Assembly (NCBI GenBank): GCA_036961205.1
Contig: JBALVI010000004.1
Location: 1-64,000, forward strand
From: CALJFL01 sp036961205
GTDB lineage: Bacteria; Pseudomonadota; Gammaproteobacteria; Pseudomonadales; Halieaceae
Reading direction: 5' to 3'
Length of the DNA: 64,000 bases
Shown: one piece after another, positions 61,963-64,000 of the stretch
Position numbering within the stretch: the first letter of the stretch is position 1
Layout of the letters: every line of letters starts with the position of its first letter
Notes under the pieces: model-generated
Told to the model about the DNA's origin: nothing
Databases searched by the model: none
What the model saw: the letters and a program-made list of their open reading frames with translations, nothing else
Made by a program: the position numbers and the translations under genes

Positions 61963-64000
61963 TCAATCCTCCTGCGCCAGGGATACCAGTTGGCGCTCCA
62001 GATCAGCGATCCATGCAGCGACCATTTTATTGCCGTCATTACTGAGCTGCTGATAACGGTAAAAATGTGGCAGGGCAAACTCACGCTGCCCCATGTAAAG
62101 GTCATAAAGAACACCGATGTTTCTGTGAATCGCGGCATAGCCCTCATTCAGGGCCAGCGCGTTCAGGTACACATCCCTGGCCGCTACAAACTGCCCCCGC
62201 TCGCGCAGGAACAAACCATATTGATTGAAGTAGCTTGGAAGTTTGTCGGTATCGCTGGAGCGAACCTGCTCGAACCAGGCAGCGGCTTGCTCATCGATAT
62301 CTATGGTGCTATCGGTTGCTAGCAGAGCTTCCAACTCGCCGGGTAGGTCTAAGCCCTCTTCAGTCTTGCCATAACGCACCGGAAAGATCGTCGCCAGCTC
62401 AGCGAAGCTTGCTGCCACCCACACATCGTAAGTACCCTGCCAACTGCGCCGCACGTTGGACTCGTGAACGGCAATGGCCTGCTCCTCGAACGGATAGGCT
62501 TGCTCCTCCAGCAACAGTTCGTATTGCTCCAGCGCCAGCGCATCCAATTCAGGCGGTCTTTCAGAATCCAGTAAAGACGCCGTCAGGTTCTGGTAGATCT
62601 GCCCTATTCGGTAGGTCGCCTCGGTAGAAAACTCCTGCACACCGTACTCATTCACCCGATGGTAGGAAGCCAACACGGTATTCATAGCCGCCTTCTTTTT
62701 TCCCAGCGAGCGTTTCAGAGGCAGTTGCAGGCCTAACTTGGCGAATTCTTCATAGTCGCGCCTGGCCAACTGGTTGGCAGCATTGGCGCCGATATACATC
62801 GCCCTTTGATCTACTGGAGGTAGTTCGGTGTGGATAATTTTGGCCAACCAGTAGCTCTGCTTTGGTAAATCTTCTGACTCGCCGTACAGTTCGGTAAGGC
62901 GATGCATAGCCTCCAGGTTGAGGATGTAGGGCTGCGGCCATTGATGGGCATAATCGCGATAGTGGCCGATTGCCTGCTCCCTCACTCCCGCACGATCATA
63001 ATATTGCGCAGCCAGGTACAGACTTTCCCCCTGTAACGCCTTGTCCTGTTCGAGGCTACGCACCACATCGAGTTGCCGGGCGGCCGAATGCCAATCCTCG
63101 AGTTGCTCATAGTTGGAAACCAGCATGGCGGGTATCGAAGGGCTCTGCTCGTGCCGGGGATAGCGCTCGGCAAAATCCAGCAGTAAAGTGTTCGCTTGCT
63201 GCCATTGTTGCGCTTGGGTGAAACTGACTGCAGCTTCAAATTGGGCGCTGACGCGCGCGGTGGATTGCGGAGCAACGATCAGAACGCGACTAAACTCCTG
63301 CGCCGCCAGCAAACTCTCACCGGCTTGCGCTGCGGTCTCGGCCCGTTTGTAGATACTGGCGGCAACTCGATCAAGCGCATCGACGCGACGTGTATCAGCG
63401 CTAGACATTGTCAGCAGGCTATTTTGAAATGCTTGTTCTGCATCGTCGTATTGCCCGAGATCAAAATGTGATTGCCCGATAACCAAACTGGCGACAATAC
63501 TTTCCTCGTCGGTGTAAGCGGTTCGATGACTGAGGGTAGCGGCAGCAATAATGGCCGCCTGATACTCCCGGGCAGCAAGGAGGTCGTTGGCAGCTCGAAC
63601 CAAAACGGGGCCAGTGCGTGGGTCGTCTAGAAAATGACCGGCGAAGCGCAGATCACTGGTGGTGCGAGTAGCCCGATAGGCCAAACTGTCGGGGCCGCTC
63701 TTACCGGCCATCATCTTGTCGTGTACAAGAACAGCAGCATAGCCTGCATCCGCTGCCTGCGTGTGGTCCTTATAGACATAAGCCACACGCTCAAACCAGT
63801 CTATAGCACCGTCGTAGTCTCCCGCTGCTAGTCGGGACTCAGCTAGCAAAAAGGCCATACCCGGGACTTCAGGTGCCTCGGGAAAACTTGAAATATACTG
63901 CTGATAGTAGTCACCCGCCTGCGCATACAAAGTCGGGCTGTCTGCATCCTGCGCCAGCGCGTGGTAATAGCTTGCCAGTTCAGTCACAAACAGCCTGAGC
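61963..64000 (-). CDS. TPR protein of Exb cluster, 5' end cut off
   Basis: At least 679 codons open to the window end; the first in-frame GTG (63987) looks internal, so the true start lies beyond 64000. Tandem tetratricopeptide-type helices run through the whole sequence, for example YAQAGDYYQQYISSFPEAP, LAAGDYDGAIDWFERVAYVY and FDLGQYDDAEQAFQNSLL. It resembles the large TPR proteins found with Exb/Tol-like motors. Location is probably periplasmic or outer-membrane bound. It precedes the small exported gene by one base. Confidence 0.85.
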   Translation of the reverse strand, partial: LRLFVTELASYYHALAQDADSPTLYAQAGDYYQQYISSFPEAPEVPGMAFLLAESRLAAGDYDGAIDWFERVAYVYKDHTQAADAGYAAVLVHDKMMAGKSGPDSLAYRATRTTSDLRFAGHFLDDPRTGPVLVRAANDLLAAREYQAAIIAAATLSHRTAYTDEESIVASLVIGQSHFDLGQYDDAEQAFQNSLLTMSSADTRRVDALDRVAASIYKRAETAAQAGESLLAAQEFSRVLIVAPQSTARVSAQFEAAVSFTQAQQWQQANTLLLDFAERYPRHEQSPSIPAMLVSNYEQLEDWHSAARQLDVVRSLEQDKALQGESLYLAAQYYDRAGVREQAIGHYRDYAHQWPQPYILNLEAMHRLTELYGESEDLPKQSYWLAKIIHTELPPVDQRAMYIGANAANQLARRDYEEFAKLGLQLPLKRSLGKKKAAMNTVLASYHRVNEYGVQEFSTEATYRIGQIYQNLTASLLDSERPPELDALALEQYELLLEEQAYPFEEQAIAVHESNVRRSWQGTYDVWVAASFAELATIFPVRYGKTEEGLDLPGELEALLATDSTIDIDEQAAAWFEQVRSSDTDKLPSYFNQYGLFLRERGQFVAARDVYLNALALNEGYAAIHRNIGVLYDLYMGQREFALPHFYRYQQLSNDGNKMVAAWIADLERQLVSLAQED

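Noticed and set aside
1..64000. tRNA, rRNA, prophage or insertion sequences
   Set aside because: No such sequence or integrase/transposase frame was recognised in the intergenic spaces; the window is dense with ordinary chromosomal genes.

Overview
The window looks like chromosomal DNA of a marine-type gammaproteobacterium, probably from the Cellvibrionales or a neighbouring group. Three things point there: the order accA-tilS-pyrG-kdsA-eno-ftsB-ispD-ispF-truD-pcm-nlpD-rpoS, a Na+-pumping oxaloacetate decarboxylase, and a HexR-controlled Entner-Doudoroff/lower glycolysis cluster. The exact taxon is inference. There are no rRNA, tRNA, CRISPR, phage or insertion-sequence genes that I can see. 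The sequence is a draft assembly: a 100-N gap at 10050-10149 is flanked by an identical 55-bp sequence on both sides.

Layout. 1-431 is gene-free and holds two long hairpins that share one central sequence. 432-2442 has two poorly known genes, a TonB-C-like exported protein and a membrane protein. 2443-15207 is the conserved housekeeping block on the minus strand: stress sigma factor, cell envelope, isoprenoid, KDO, CTP and fatty acid synthesis. surE is missing and a DUF368 lipid-carrier flippase sits between pcm and nlpD. 15288-18678 is oadGAB. 18848-29450 on the plus strand holds dusC, a POT peptide transporter, an M1 aminopeptidase lipoprotein, a saccharopine-dehydrogenase-like enzyme and a 1284-residue coiled-coil membrane protein. 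29508-32476 is the lutABC lactate-oxidation operon. 32492-39598 holds a SYLF protein and the minus-strand run eda-gapX-gap-ppc, with hexR divergent. gapX is a GAPDH paralogue without the catalytic cysteine.

39595-48645 is a mixed region: acyl-CoA ligase, BamE-like lipoproteins, YaeQ, nuclease, NAD-binding protein, protease lipoprotein, ChaC and two convergent 2-oxoglutarate oxygenases. 48759-52218 is a PhoPQ-like two-component operon with PepSY-like and glycine-zipper proteins and a divergent His/Tyr-rich exported protein. 52306-57772 holds a lipoprotein, a serine beta-lactamase-like protein, an aspartic protease, an Atm1-type ABC exporter and a TerB-like membrane protein. 57883-58822 is an HxlR regulator with its divergent target and a perfect inverted-repeat operator. 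58956-64000 is an ExbB-ExbD-ExbD-AgmX/PglI-TPR cluster, a probable proton-driven envelope machine, cut by the window end.

How the parts fit: peptide import and aminopeptidase, lactate oxidation, and Entner-Doudoroff flux (eda, gap) feed central carbon. ppc makes oxaloacetate, while Oad can decarboxylate it and export Na+. The strongest candidates for something undescribed are the ExbBDD-AgmX-TPR machine, whose two ExbD proteins differ at the key membrane acid residue, the GAPDH pseudoenzyme, the paired hairpins and the giant coiled-coil protein.
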